Below, piece after piece: positions 52,007-60,793 of a DNA stretch of 64,000 nt (positions are counted from its first letter, which is position 1; each line of letters starts with the position of its first letter). The notes beneath the pieces were generated by a model, which saw only the letters and a program-made list of their open reading frames with translations, did not search any database and was not told the origin of the DNA. The translations under genes and the position numbers were made by a program. Origin of the DNA: an uncultured Draconibacterium sp. (GTDB lineage Bacteria; Bacteroidota; Bacteroidia; Bacteroidales; Prolixibacteraceae). The stretch is from assembly GCF_913063105.1 (NCBI RefSeq), contig NZ_CAJXYQ010000004.1, positions 305,873 to 369,872 on the forward strand, read 5' to 3'.

Positions 52007-54127
52007 TTACAGCAAACCCCGTCCTTTTAATAAAGGTTCAATTCCCGGTTCTTTGCCACGGAAATTCATATACAAGGTCATCGGGTCGTCCGAGCCGCCA
52101 GCCGACAACACGTATTTACGGAAAGCAGCTGCTGTTTTTTGGTCGAACAATCCGTTTTCTTTAAAGGCATCAAAAGCATCTTTATCCAACACTTCGGCCC
52201 ACAAATAGGCGTAATACCCTGATGAGTAACCACCGGCAAAAATATGCTGAAAATAGGTACTGCGGTAACGTGGTGCAATTTCCGGAATCAAACCGTATTT
52301 GTCCATCGACGTCTTTTCAAAAGCGCGCACATCCATGTTTGGCTCCACGCTTTCAAGGGTATGGTAATCCATATCCAGCAGTCCGGCAGCCAAAAACTCA
52401 ACCGTAGCAAAGCCCTGGTTAAAATGCGCTGCGTTATTTATTTTTTCCACCAGGTCATTCGGAATTACTTCGCCTGTTTGGTAATGTTTGGCATATAAGG
52501 CCAGCATTTCCGGTTCAAACGCCCAGTTTTCCATAATCTGCGAAGGCAGCTCCACAAAGTCGCGTGCTACAGAAGTTCCCGACAAGGTTCTCGATTCGCA
52601 ATTGGAAAGCAAACCATGTAAACCGTGCCCAAACTCATGAAACATGGTTAACACCTGGTCAAGGCTCAACAGCGAAGGTATGTCGTCGGTTGGTGCCGGA
52701 AAGTTGCAAACGTTGGTAATTACAGGAATTACATTTTCGCCCTCAATAACTTGTTGTTTGCGGAACGAGCTCATCCATGCGCCACCGCGTTTACTTGGGC
52801 GGGCAAAATAATCGGTGTAAAAAATACCAATGGTACTTCCATCAGCTTCTTTTACTTCAAAAACTTTTCCATCCGGATGGTATTTAGGCAAATCGGTGCG
52901 TTCGGTGAAGCTAATGCCCCAAAGTTTATTGGCCAGCGCAAAAATCCCCTGCTGCACATTATCCACCTCAAAATAAGGTTTTACATCTTCTTCACTCAGG
53001 GCATATTTTTCCTGGCGCACTTTCTCTGCGTAGTACCACCAGTCCCAGCCTTGTATTTTTATACCTGCTCCTTCTTTATCGGCAATAGCCTGCATATCGG
53101 CCACTTCGTTTTTAGCTACTGGCAGGGCTTTTTCCCACACTTTGGTAAGAATATCGTAAACATTCGCCGGGTTTTTAGCCATGTTTTCAGCTAAAATATA
53201 TTCTGCGTGATTGTTGTAACCAAAAAGCTTGGCGCGCTCGCTGCGTAACTCAACGGTGCGGGCAACAATTTTATTATTGTCGAATTCATTTTCGTTATCG
53301 CCTTTCATAATGTAACCTTTGTAAAGCTTTTCGCGGTAAGCGCGGTTTGGCGAGTACGTAAGAAAGGGGTACAAACTTGGTCGACTAATCGTAAAAATCC
53401 ATTTTCCTTCCTGTCCTTCTGCTTTGGCTGTTGCTGCGGCCGCCGAAATGGCAGCAGCCGGAAGACCTTCCAGTTGAGCCTCATCTTCAATAACCAATTT
53501 AAAGGCATTGTTATCTTTTAGCACGTGTTCGCCAAACTGTACTGAGAGCGTGGCCAGCTCATTATTAATTTCACGCATACGGGCTTTTTTATCGGCCGGA
53601 AGTTCAGCTCCACCACGTACAAATGTTTTGTATTTTTTCTCTAACAAACGCGCCTGCTCTGTATTTAAATCCAGATTTTCGCGTTGCTCGTACACCTCTT
53701 TTACGCGTTTAAACAGACCTTCATTCAGGTTAATGTCGTCGTAATGCGCCGATAGCAATGGCTCAATATCCTTTTCAATAGCCTGAATGCTGTCGTTGGT
53801 GTGTGCACTGCTTAAATTACTGAATACATTATAAACACGATTCAGAAAAGCACCTGATTTATCCAAAGCCAACAGGGTATTTTCAAATGTTGGTGCTTCG
53901 GTGTTGTTTACAATCGCATCAATCTCCTCTTTGTGCAAACGCATTCCCTCGGCAATGGCCGGTCTGAAATGATCGTCTGTAATCTCATCGAAAGGCGGTA
54001 CACCAAAAGGAGTACTCCATTCTTTAAAAAACGGATTTTCCATAGTTTCTGAACTTTCTTTTTTTTGGGTTGCAAATGCTGCAAAAGCCAACCCTGCAAT
54101 AAAAACAAAAAATAGCAGTTTTTTCAC
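52007..54127 (-). CDS. M3-family oligopeptidase (Dcp/oligopeptidase A type)
   Basis: A 706-residue zinc peptidase with a signal-like N-terminus (MKKLLFFVFIAGLAFAAFATQ), so probably periplasmic. Zinc motif HEFGH at 497-501 and the downstream glutamate in LPSQIMENWAFE match the M3 family; NPFFKEWSTPFGVPPFDEIT is the usual N-terminal block of the Dcp group. It removes short peptides, most likely dipeptides, from C-termini. Transcribed alone; the upstream spacer separates it from the divergent PAP2 gene. Confidence 0.93.
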   Translation of the reverse strand: MKKLLFFVFIAGLAFAAFATQKKESSETMENPFFKEWSTPFGVPPFDEITDDHFRPAIAEGMRLHKEEIDAIVNNTEAPTFENTLLALDKSGAFLNRVYNVFSNLSSAHTNDSIQAIEKDIEPLLSAHYDDINLNEGLFKRVKEVYEQRENLDLNTEQARLLEKKYKTFVRGGAELPADKKARMREINNELATLSVQFGEHVLKDNNAFKLVIEDEAQLEGLPAAAISAAAATAKAEGQEGKWIFTISRPSLYPFLTYSPNRAYREKLYKGYIMKGDNENEFDNNKIVARTVELRSERAKLFGYNNHAEYILAENMAKNPANVYDILTKVWEKALPVAKNEVADMQAIADKEGAGIKIQGWDWWYYAEKVRQEKYALSEEDVKPYFEVDNVQQGIFALANKLWGISFTERTDLPKYHPDGKVFEVKEADGSTIGIFYTDYFARPSKRGGAWMSSFRKQQVIEGENVIPVITNVCNFPAPTDDIPSLLSLDQVLTMFHEFGHGLHGLLSNCESRTLSGTSVARDFVELPSQIMENWAFEPEMLALYAKHYQTGEVIPNDLVEKINNAAHFNQGFATVEFLAAGLLDMDYHTLESVEPNMDVRAFEKTSMDKYGLIPEIAPRYRSTYFQHIFAGGYSSGYYAYLWAEVLDKDAFDAFKENGLFDQKTAAAFRKYVLSAGGSDDPMTLYMNFRGKEPGIEPLLKGRGLL

Positions 54128-54497
54128 TTGAATATAATTTAGTTAATATTTCGTATTTCAAACATATAAAATCTCGGCTTACTAGTTAATGGTCGATGCC
54201 CGTGGAACGCGCAGGATAATTTATTTATGTCCTTTTGCGTTCCTTAAGCCATGCACCTTTCATCTCATTAAAATTAGTTGTTTTCTATGTGTAATATGCT
54301 CCATAAGCATTGCGATATGCGAACTCGCATGATTTTAATTAGTGGCCTGTGTGTAAAGACTTTCGCATGCTCGTTTCCTGTTTTCAATAATTATTGAATT
54401 TTCAAATTGTTGCGCAAGATAATACATTTAACTACAACCATAAATGACAGATTTCAAGTTTTGTTTGCTTTTGAATGGCTGACAGAAGCAGTTAAAA
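54128..54497. other. Divergent spacer between the M3 peptidase and PAP2 genes
   Basis: About 370 bp with no supportable gene. It contains a small dyad, ATGCGA-AC-TCGCAT (54317-54330), of operator-like form. Nothing else was recognised; an earlier TTG start for PAP2 at 54407 is rejected in favour of the GTG at 54533. Confidence 0.5.
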
Positions 54498-54528
54498 TTT
54501 TCCCATCTCTTGCATTTTCCTATTTTTG
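54498..54528 (+). promoter_or_regulatory. Predicted promoter of the PAP2 gene
   Basis: TTTT (54498-54501), 19-bp spacer, TATTTTTG (54521-54528, exact TAnnTTTG), with the GTG start only 4 bp further on. The position decides the start of the next gene. Confidence 0.6.
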
Positions 54529-54532
54529 CGCT

Positions 54533-55342
54533 GTGCAGAAACGTCATTCTTTTTACCATATTATTCTTTTCGCATGCCTGCTGCTTCTCAGCCAGTTATG
54601 TCAGGCCGGCAATATTCAGCGAAGTAAATCCGTGCCACTGTTAGCAGGAGCTGCGGATTCACACCTCACTTTTCACAACGATTCTAACCACCAGATAAAT
54701 TTTCGGTACGCCGATAAACAAAGAGGACTGAAGCCTTTTATTGTTCCCTCTGCTCTTATTGCAACAGGAACCTTGCTCCATTTTTCCGATGCAAAATACC
54801 GGTTAAACGATTGGCGATCAGAACATTTTAACTACCAGGGAAGCCTCGATGATTATTTGCGCCTCGGACCGGTGGCTGCCGTGTATGCCCTGAATGCTTT
54901 TGGTGTAAAAGGAAAAAATAACCTGGGCAACCAAACCGCACTACTGCTAAAAACGATGGTGCTTACCAGCGTGGTAACAAAAGGACTAAAAAACCTGACT
55001 GCAGTAGAACGGCCGGGAGGCGATGCCGGCTCCATGCCATCCGGACATACCTCCATTGCTTTTGCTGCGGCACAGTGGATGCACCGCGAGTACGGCGAAC
55101 GAAGCACCTGGTACAGCGTGGGTGCTTATGCCTGCGCCACTACTGTAGGTGTAATGCGTGTGGCCAAAGGCAGTCACTGGGCGTCAGATGTGCTGGTTGG
55201 AGCAGGATTGGGTATGCTTACCACCGAATTTATCTACCTTACCCATCAGTATAAATGGGACCGCGAACACCTCCGCAATTTCGATATTTTCCCCTTTCAG
55301 CTAGGACAGCAAAAAGGCCTCTCCCTCGTTTACCACTTCTAA
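54533..55342 (+). CDS. PAP2-family phosphatase
   Basis: A 269-residue exported or membrane protein started at GTG 54533 (VQKRHSFYHIILFACLLLLS signal); an upstream TTG would add 42 residues and a promoter inside the gene. The phosphatase motifs are present: K-GLKNLTAVERPGG, then SMPSGHTSIAFAA (catalytic His) and RVAKGSHWASDVL. Such enzymes dephosphorylate lipid carriers or phospholipids in the periplasm. It lies just before the exopolysaccharide locus and may serve the lipid-carrier cycle, which is inferred. Confidence 0.85.
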   Translation: MQKRHSFYHIILFACLLLLSQLCQAGNIQRSKSVPLLAGAADSHLTFHNDSNHQINFRYADKQRGLKPFIVPSALIATGTLLHFSDAKYRLNDWRSEHFNYQGSLDDYLRLGPVAAVYALNAFGVKGKNNLGNQTALLLKTMVLTSVVTKGLKNLTAVERPGGDAGSMPSGHTSIAFAAAQWMHREYGERSTWYSVGAYACATTVGVMRVAKGSHWASDVLVGAGLGMLTTEFIYLTHQYKWDREHLRNFDIFPFQLGQQKGLSLVYHF

Positions 55343-55350
55343 ATATCAAT

Positions 55351-55672
55351 CACGCCCCCCATTCAACCATTCAGAATCGCCCGTTCACCCTCTCTCCCAC
55401 TCGCCACATCTCCCCCTCGCCCTCTCCCCCCCTCAATCCCCCATTAACTCATCCTCTTCCAATTCCCAATCCTCAACTCACCCCATCTCCCCATCTCCTC
55501 TTCAATCCTTCATAAACTCCCAATTCCTCACTCGGCCATCGCCCCATTCGTCCTCTCACCCCCTCGCCCCATTCGTCCTCTCACCCCATCGCCCTCTCTC
55601 CCCATCGCCCTCTCGCCCATTCGCCCCCTCGCCCCCAATCCCTCCATCAAAAAACCCACCCCCTTATTTCTA
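55351..55672. repeat. 320-bp C-rich (minus-strand G-rich) octamer-period tract
   Basis: A near purine-free plus strand of degenerate units such as CGCCCTCT, CTCCCCAT, CGCCCATT and CGCCCCCT, with an 8-bp period at the 3' end and one 25-bp direct repeat (starting near 55535 and 55560). No coding sense. The minus strand is G-rich enough to form quadruplex-like structures. It separates PAP2 from the UpxY gene. Confidence 0.8.
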
Positions 55673-55730
55673 AAAACATTGCGCTAAATAAACCTGACAG
55701 AAGTCCATTCTTTTTCTTCATCATATTTTT

Positions 55731-55738
55731 TAATTTTG
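55731..55738 (+). promoter_or_regulatory. -7 box (TAATTTTG) of the UpxY gene
   Basis: Exact TAnnTTTG 22 bp before the ATG at 55761; this is probably the start of the exopolysaccharide transcript. No good -33 box. Confidence 0.5.
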
Positions 55739-55760
55739 TAAACTTTACAGATAGCAACTA

Positions 55761-56288
55761 ATGACTGATAAGCAAGCACATAAGCAATGGCATGTGGTAT
55801 ACACCCGATCGCGTGCAGAAAAAAAAGTCCTGCGTGAACTTCACGACTGCAAGATCGAATGTTTCCTGCCCATGCAAAAACAACTCCGGCAATGGAAAGA
55901 CCGCAAAAAGTGGGTGGAGATGCCATTAATCCCGGGGTATTGTTTTGTAAATATTTCCCGAAAAGAATACGACCAGGTACTGCAGTTAAGCAACGTTGTT
56001 CAATACTTAAGATTTGAACGTAAAGCCGCCATTATTAGCGAGCAGGAAATTGAAGCGCTGCAAACCATGCTGCACCAGTTTGATTTTGAAGTAGCGATAA
56101 CCATGGAAAATTTCGAACCCGGCAAACGTGTGGAGGTTATTAAAGGGCCTATGGTTGGACTAAAAGGAGAGCTGGTGGAGATGCGCGGTAAAAATAAATT
56201 TGCCCTGCGACTGGAACAAATTGAGACCTCTTTCCTTGTAGAAATTCCGGCGCACTATTTAAGTGCAGTTCCGGAACTCAAAAAATAA
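55761..56288 (+). CDS. UpxY-family transcription antiterminator (NusG paralogue)
   Basis: A 175-residue NusG-like protein. The N-terminal NGN domain (about 5-105) opens with KQWHVVYTRSRAEKKVLREL and has GYCFVNISRKEY; the C-terminal KOW motif lies near 120-150 (EPGKRVEVIKGPMVGLKGELV). In Bacteroides, UpxY proteins bind the leader of capsule operons and prevent early termination. Here it heads the exopolysaccharide locus and is followed by a 277-bp leader holding octamer repeats and the structured element R1. Confidence 0.88.
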   Translation: MTDKQAHKQWHVVYTRSRAEKKVLRELHDCKIECFLPMQKQLRQWKDRKKWVEMPLIPGYCFVNISRKEYDQVLQLSNVVQYLRFERKAAIISEQEIEALQTMLHQFDFEVAITMENFEPGKRVEVIKGPMVGLKGELVEMRGKNKFALRLEQIETSFLVEIPAHYLSAVPELKK

Positions 56289-56302
56289 GACGAAACTTAG
56301 GA

Positions 56303-56358
56303 GTATTGAGGAATTGTTAAACTGACGATTTGTTAAATTGAAAAATTGTTGGGTTGTT
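56303..56358 (+). repeat. Octamer-period degenerate repeat, about seven units
   Basis: Consecutive 8-bp units from 56303: GTATTGAG, GAATTGTT, AAACTGAC, GATTTGTT, AAATTGAA, AAATTGTT, GGGTTGTT. The shared pattern is RRRYTGNN, the same class as at 12941. It lies 14 bp after the UpxY stop. Confidence 0.8.
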
Positions 56359-56397
56359 TGGCTTTTGGGTATTGTTCTGAAAAAAGCGACAAGTTTA

Positions 56398-56481
56398 AAG
56401 AAACGAAAAGTAGCTGCAATAAAATTGCAGAGCCTGCTCCGAATACAATTCGGAGGTTTTAAGCAGAAACTGCAAAATAAA
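56398..56481 (+). repeat. Structured intergenic element R1 (copy of 57536-57617)
   Basis: About 82 bp, roughly 85% identical to R2. It has a short hairpin TGCAAT-AAA-ATTGCA and then an 8-bp perfect hairpin CTCCGAAT-ACA-ATTCGGAG (56437-56455 region), with GCAG-AAA-CTGC after it. It lies between UpxY and the beta-barrel gene. Confidence 0.7.
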
Positions 56482-56565
56482 TAGTATCAAAACCGGAAAA
56501 AAAGCCTGCGCGTTTTGCAAATCAAATATTATTGGCATTTTTACATCCCGAAAAAAGTTTAACTC

Positions 56566-57369
56566 GTGAAAAACCTCATCTTTCTATTTAGCCTTTTATT
56601 TATAGTAGCACAAGCCTGCGCACAACATCCCAATGCCGGGTTAATACTTGGCGCGAGTGCCGGTATGGCCAAAGTAAGTACCGAGCTTACTCCCGGATTT
56701 AAAACCGTCCCCAACGAATTCAACCATAAATTTGCTCCTGCTGTCAGTCTCGAACTCTCGAAACTATTGGGCAATCATTTTGAAATTGGTACCGATGTAA
56801 ACCTTACCCTCTTAAAAGGCGATACCGATAATCCCCAATTTTCGGCCGAGGGTATCCATGGCGCTATGAAAGACCCCATTGCCGAACCGGTAGAATATAA
56901 TAACCAGCTCTTTGGCCAGCAGCTATTTGTGAGCTACTATTTCAGAACTTTTGAAGCCTACAGCCCCGGTTACCGCCTGGAACCTTTTGTACGGACAGGT
57001 ATTGGCTATCAGGCCTACACTGCTGGTTTTAAATATATTGATGCCCCGGATGACGAATTGATTTTTGGAAAAAACAAAGGCAATTACAAAAAATACGAAC
57101 TTTTTGAAGCCGTATATTTTGTTGCATTAGGTGTAAAAACAAAATTCTCCAATCACTTTTTTATGAACACCACTGTAAGTTTCAACTATTCCAATTACGA
57201 TTTTCTTGATGTGGTGCACAATTACAACTCCGACGGAAGCTTTGCCGACCTCAGGGGCCTGTACACGGCATTCAAAATCGGCTTTTTTTATCAATCCAAC
57301 GAAATTGGTAAACACAAAAGCCGGCGTGGCCAATACAACAAACCGGTACTACCCTTTTCGGGGAAATAA
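56566..57369 (+). CDS. Outer-membrane beta-barrel (PorT/OmpW-like) protein
   Basis: A 267-residue exported protein, GTG start, signal peptide MKNLIFLFSLLFIVAQACAQ. The remainder alternates polar and hydrophobic residues as in eight-stranded barrels, and strands begin NAGLILGASAGMAKVSTEL and HFEIGTDVNLTLLKG. No enzymatic motif is seen. It sits inside the exopolysaccharide locus between UpxY and the wHTH regulator. The function is not assigned; an outer-membrane accessory role is only suggested by place. Confidence 0.65.
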   Translation: MKNLIFLFSLLFIVAQACAQHPNAGLILGASAGMAKVSTELTPGFKTVPNEFNHKFAPAVSLELSKLLGNHFEIGTDVNLTLLKGDTDNPQFSAEGIHGAMKDPIAEPVEYNNQLFGQQLFVSYYFRTFEAYSPGYRLEPFVRTGIGYQAYTAGFKYIDAPDDELIFGKNKGNYKKYELFEAVYFVALGVKTKFSNHFFMNTTVSFNYSNYDFLDVVHNYNSDGSFADLRGLYTAFKIGFFYQSNEIGKHKSRRGQYNKPVLPFSGK

Positions 57370-57535
57370 ACCACGATGCACTGGAAGTACATCGATTTAA
57401 AATTGAATGAAATTCAAAAGAAAATAACGAAGACATGAGTAATGAGTGCAGCGTAGTGAGATTAGCCAAAGCTTCATCTTTTTCTCCATACTCATATCTC
57501 TATACTATTAATCATTAGTCCATTTAAAAGTTATA

Positions 57536-57617
57536 GAAACGGAAAGTAGTTGCAATAAAATTGCAGAGCCTGCTCAAAATACATTTCAGAGGTTTTAACC
57601 ATTAACTGGAGAATAAA
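57536..57617 (+). repeat. Structured intergenic element R2 (copy of 56398-56481)
   Basis: About 82 bp matching R1 with about 12 differences; the first hairpin (TGCAAT-AAA-ATTGCA) is identical. The second hairpin has several mismatched pairs, so it is weaker than in R1. It lies between the beta-barrel and wHTH genes. Confidence 0.7.
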
Positions 57618-57696
57618 AAACTACGACATTAAATAGCTCAGCGCACCAGTTTCCTACTTTTATGATATAATTATTTAAAATAAGCTTAACAAAATA

Positions 57697-57738
57697 TTTA
57701 CGTTAGAAATAAAATATTGAGTACTTTTGTTACTCAAT
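57697..57738 (+). promoter_or_regulatory. Promoter with overlapping palindromic operator before the wHTH gene
   Basis: A perfect 8-bp inverted repeat ATTGAGTA-N7-TACTCAAT spans 57716-57738. Inside it is the -7 box TACTTTTG (57722-57729); TTTA at 57697-57700 sits 21 bp upstream. A protein bound to the palindrome would block the promoter. Predicted transcript start is near 57736, giving a leader of about 125 nt before the ATG at 57862. Confidence 0.65.
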
Positions 57739-57775
57739 GTCTAATTCTTAATTCTACTCACACTCTTTGATGTAA

Positions 57776-57829
57776 CTGAGGAGGCGAAGCAGTGCCCGGC
57801 CTCAGGTGCTGACCCACTTTTTATAGCAC
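57776..57829 (+). promoter_or_regulatory. Two adjacent hairpins in the wHTH gene leader
   Basis: CTGAGG (57776-57781) pairs with CCTCAG (57800-57805), with an inner GGC/GCC; immediately after, GTGCT (57806-57810) pairs with AGCAC (57825-57829). They lie 33-86 bp before the start codon. A short alternative pairing GTGC (57792-57795) with GCAC is possible. Regulatory meaning unknown. Confidence 0.45.
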
Positions 57830-57861
57830 GCTTTTATCCATTCAATTTATTAACAACCTTA

Positions 57862-58389
57862 ATGTTAGAAACGTTAATTACGAATAAAACGCGGCTTAAG
57901 CTTTTGCTAAAGTTTTTTTTAAACAAGGAAACAACCAGTTACCTCCGAAACCTCGAGAACGAGTTTGGAGAATCATCCAATGCCATTCGGGTAGAATTAA
58001 ATCGTCTGGAAGCTGCCAATCTATTAAGTTCCTCTTTCAGGGGAAATAAAAAATATTTTCAGGCCAACGACGAACACCCCCTCTACCAGGAAATCAACAG
58101 CATTTTAAAAAAAACAGTGGGTCTTGATAAAATTATAGAGAAAGTAACCTCAAACATTGGCAACCTTCAAAAAGCCTATGTAACCGGAGATCTGGCCAAA
58201 GGAAAAGATTCTTCTGTAATCGACCTTTTACTGGTTGGCGATTCAATTGACAGCAGTTATGTGGCCGCACTAACCTCAAAAGCAGAAAAACTGATTCACC
58301 GGAGGATACGATTTCTTTGTATTCAGGAGCAGGAACGTGATGAGTACCTGAAAAATAGCCCGGCATTATTGCTTTGGAAAAATATATAA
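57862..58389 (+). CDS. Winged-helix regulator fused to a nucleotidyltransferase-like domain
   Basis: A 175-residue protein. An N-terminal winged-helix DNA-binding domain (about 1-70: RLKLLLKFFLNKETTSYLRNLENEFGESSNAIRVELNRLEAANLL) is followed by a nucleotidyltransferase-like region (about 100-175) with a G-D-L-A-K-G-K-DSSVIDLLLVGD block in which one of the usual catalytic acids is missing, so catalysis is doubtful. Such proteins precede SLBB export genes in several Bacteroidota polysaccharide loci (family knowledge, not shown here). It lies 73 bp before the SLBB gene and may autoregulate through the palindrome at 57716-57738. Confidence 0.75.
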   Translation: MLETLITNKTRLKLLLKFFLNKETTSYLRNLENEFGESSNAIRVELNRLEAANLLSSSFRGNKKYFQANDEHPLYQEINSILKKTVGLDKIIEKVTSNIGNLQKAYVTGDLAKGKDSSVIDLLLVGDSIDSSYVAALTSKAEKLIHRRIRFLCIQEQERDEYLKNSPALLLWKNI

Positions 58390-58462
58390 GCATTAAATTT
58401 AATGCACGCAAAATTAGATTTTATTCACCTACAACCGGATTCAAAATAAAAAACAAAAACAG

Positions 58463-60793
58463 ATGAAAGGCCTGATAAGAATAAGCACACTGGCACTTAC
58501 CCTTGCAATACTGGCAATGGGTACGCACGCACAGGATGTTCAAAATGTAGACGTAAAAACCTTACCGCAGTCGGATATCAAAAAAGCACAGCAAGCCATG
58601 CAGGATGCCGGTTTATCCGTAGACCAGGCCGCCGAAATAGCCCGGCAAAAAGGTGCTACTGAACAACAAATTCGCGATTTCGAGAACCGGATAAACGACG
58701 GTAATACCTCCGGCGCCGAACAAATTATCAGCGACCCGGTGGAAGAAGCCAACGAAATGGTGGAGGACCAGCAGGATGTGGAGAAATCTACCCGTCAGGC
58801 CGGTTTCGACTCCCGCGGAAGAATATTTGGTTCGTATTTGTTCAACAGTAAGAACCTGACTTTTGAACCCTCCACAGCGATACAAACGCCAAAGACCTAC
58901 GAAATTGGCATTGGCGATCAGCTGCTGATTAATATTTGGGGAAATTCGCAAAATAATTACCAGCTGACAGTAAATCAAAATGGACAGATTTTAATACCGG
59001 ATGTTGGGCCTTTATACATTGCAGGCATGTCGTTTGAAACCGCCAATAGCCGCATTAAACAACGTTTAACTGAAATTTATTCCGACATGGGGGGCAACAA
59101 TCCCGGAACCTTTGCCCAGGTAAACATGGGGCAATTACGTTCTATTCAGGTAAATCTGGTGGGCGAGGTAACTACTCCCGGAACCTATACCCTGCCCGTT
59201 ACCGCCAGTGTTTTTAATGCCCTTTACCTGTCGGGTGGCCCCAACAACATCGGATCTTTTCGAAATATAAAAGTAATACGCGATAATAAAACCTTAAAAA
59301 CCATCGACATTTATAAGTTTTTGGTGGATGCCGATCCTTCGGATAATATTAGCCTAAAAGATAACGACATCCTGTTTATTCCTCCGGCGGAAAAGCGCGT
59401 TGAAGTAGAAGGCGAATTTCGGAGAACCGGTATTTTTGAAATGAAAGAAAACGAGATGCTGGATGTGCTGGTGCGTTTTGCCGGTGGCTTTACCGAAAAT
59501 GCTTACCTGCAGCAAATGCAAATCCATAGAAAAACACAGCAGGGACAGCAAATTGTGGATGTTACTTTTAACCGGATTGGCACTACGCCACTGGTAAATG
59601 GCGATGTAATTTCCAACACCCGGATTCTGGAATCTTTTGAAAATCGCGTGAGTATTTCCGGTGCCGTTTATCGTCCGGGAGAATACGAATGGGTACCCGG
59701 AATGACTTTAGCCGACCTGGTAAATAAAGCCGATGGCCTCTCTCCCGACGTGTATAAAAACAGGGGATTAATCACGCGTTTCAATCCCGATCTCACCACC
59801 CTGACTCTACCTTTTGCCGTAGACCAGCTGGCCAACGGAAGCCTAAATATTCCCCTTCAGCAGGAAGATATTGTTACCATTAAATCGCATTTTTCCATTG
59901 GTGAACAAGCCAGCATTAGCATCAGCGGCGAAGTAATGACCCCGGGACAACTTCCCTGGTCGGAAAACACCACCTTAAGCGATGTATTGTTTATGGCCGG
60001 TGGATATACCGAAGCTGCGGATAGTTCTTTTATCGAAATTTCCCGTCGCTTATCCTACAGCGAAGCCTCACAAATCAGCGACTCGCTGGTACATATTTTT
60101 AATATAAAACACTCCCGCGGACTAAAAATCGATGGTGACCAGCCTTTTTACCTCGAACCCTACGACCGCATTTCGGTAAAACGAGCACCGGGCTACCGCG
60201 AACAGGCATCGGCCACCATTACCGGCGAAGTGGTTTATGCGGGCAACTACGCCCTGCGCAACAAAAACCAGCGTATTTCCGACCTGGTGGCACTGGCTAA
60301 AGGAATTACACCACAGGCTTTTCTGGACGGTGCCACACTGCGTCGCACCACCCCCGAACTGGGTACGGAGAATATCGCCATCGACCTGCGAACCATTTTA
60401 AAACAACCCGGCGGAGAAAACGACCTGCTGTTACGTAATGGCGATATCCTTTCAATACCGGAGTTTATGCAAACAGTAAAGATATCCGGGGCAATTCAAA
60501 GTCCATTCTCCGTAACGTATGAAGAAGGACAAAAACTAAGATTCTATATAGATAAGACTGGCGGATTTAGTAAACGAGCGATTAGAAGAAAAACATACGT
60601 ACAATATCCTAATGGTTATACGGCATCAACAAAAAGTTTTATTTTCAAAAATTATCCTGAAATAAAGCCGGGAAGTGAAATCATTGTACCTAAAAGAGAA
60701 GAAAAAGATACTTCTCAGAATGTAAGCACATGGCTTGCTATTGCAAGTGCATTTTCTTCCCTAGCAATTGCAATAGCTGCTGCTTTCAGGTAA
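58463..60793 (+). CDS. SLBB/polysaccharide-export (Wza-like) protein
   Basis: A 776-residue exported protein with a signal peptide (about 1-23), a short helical N-terminal region, a polysaccharide-export sequence (YEIGIGDQLLINIWGNSQN, about 145-230) and several SLBB domains to the end (e.g. NLVGEVTTPGTYTLPV, VSISGAVYRPGEYEW). A C-terminal helix closes it. It forms or helps form the export channel. From about 60490 the DNA becomes clearly more AT-rich than upstream. Followed 43 bp later by the Wzz gene. Confidence 0.92.
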   Translation: MKGLIRISTLALTLAILAMGTHAQDVQNVDVKTLPQSDIKKAQQAMQDAGLSVDQAAEIARQKGATEQQIRDFENRINDGNTSGAEQIISDPVEEANEMVEDQQDVEKSTRQAGFDSRGRIFGSYLFNSKNLTFEPSTAIQTPKTYEIGIGDQLLINIWGNSQNNYQLTVNQNGQILIPDVGPLYIAGMSFETANSRIKQRLTEIYSDMGGNNPGTFAQVNMGQLRSIQVNLVGEVTTPGTYTLPVTASVFNALYLSGGPNNIGSFRNIKVIRDNKTLKTIDIYKFLVDADPSDNISLKDNDILFIPPAEKRVEVEGEFRRTGIFEMKENEMLDVLVRFAGGFTENAYLQQMQIHRKTQQGQQIVDVTFNRIGTTPLVNGDVISNTRILESFENRVSISGAVYRPGEYEWVPGMTLADLVNKADGLSPDVYKNRGLITRFNPDLTTLTLPFAVDQLANGSLNIPLQQEDIVTIKSHFSIGEQASISISGEVMTPGQLPWSENTTLSDVLFMAGGYTEAADSSFIEISRRLSYSEASQISDSLVHIFNIKHSRGLKIDGDQPFYLEPYDRISVKRAPGYREQASATITGEVVYAGNYALRNKNQRISDLVALAKGITPQAFLDGATLRRTTPELGTENIAIDLRTILKQPGGENDLLLRNGDILSIPEFMQTVKISGAIQSPFSVTYEEGQKLRFYIDKTGGFSKRAIRRKTYVQYPNGYTASTKSFIFKNYPEIKPGSEIIVPKREEKDTSQNVSTWLAIASAFSSLAIAIAAAFR

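Noticed and set aside
52017..52040. GGTTCAATTCCCGG resembling a tRNA T-arm
   Set aside because: Lies inside the M3 peptidase coding sequence and no acceptor or anticodon stem matches nearby.
55255..55515. Proline-rich ORF across the C-rich tract
   Set aside because: Arises from the C-rich repeat (CCx codons); partly overlaps PAP2 and has no plausible protein features.
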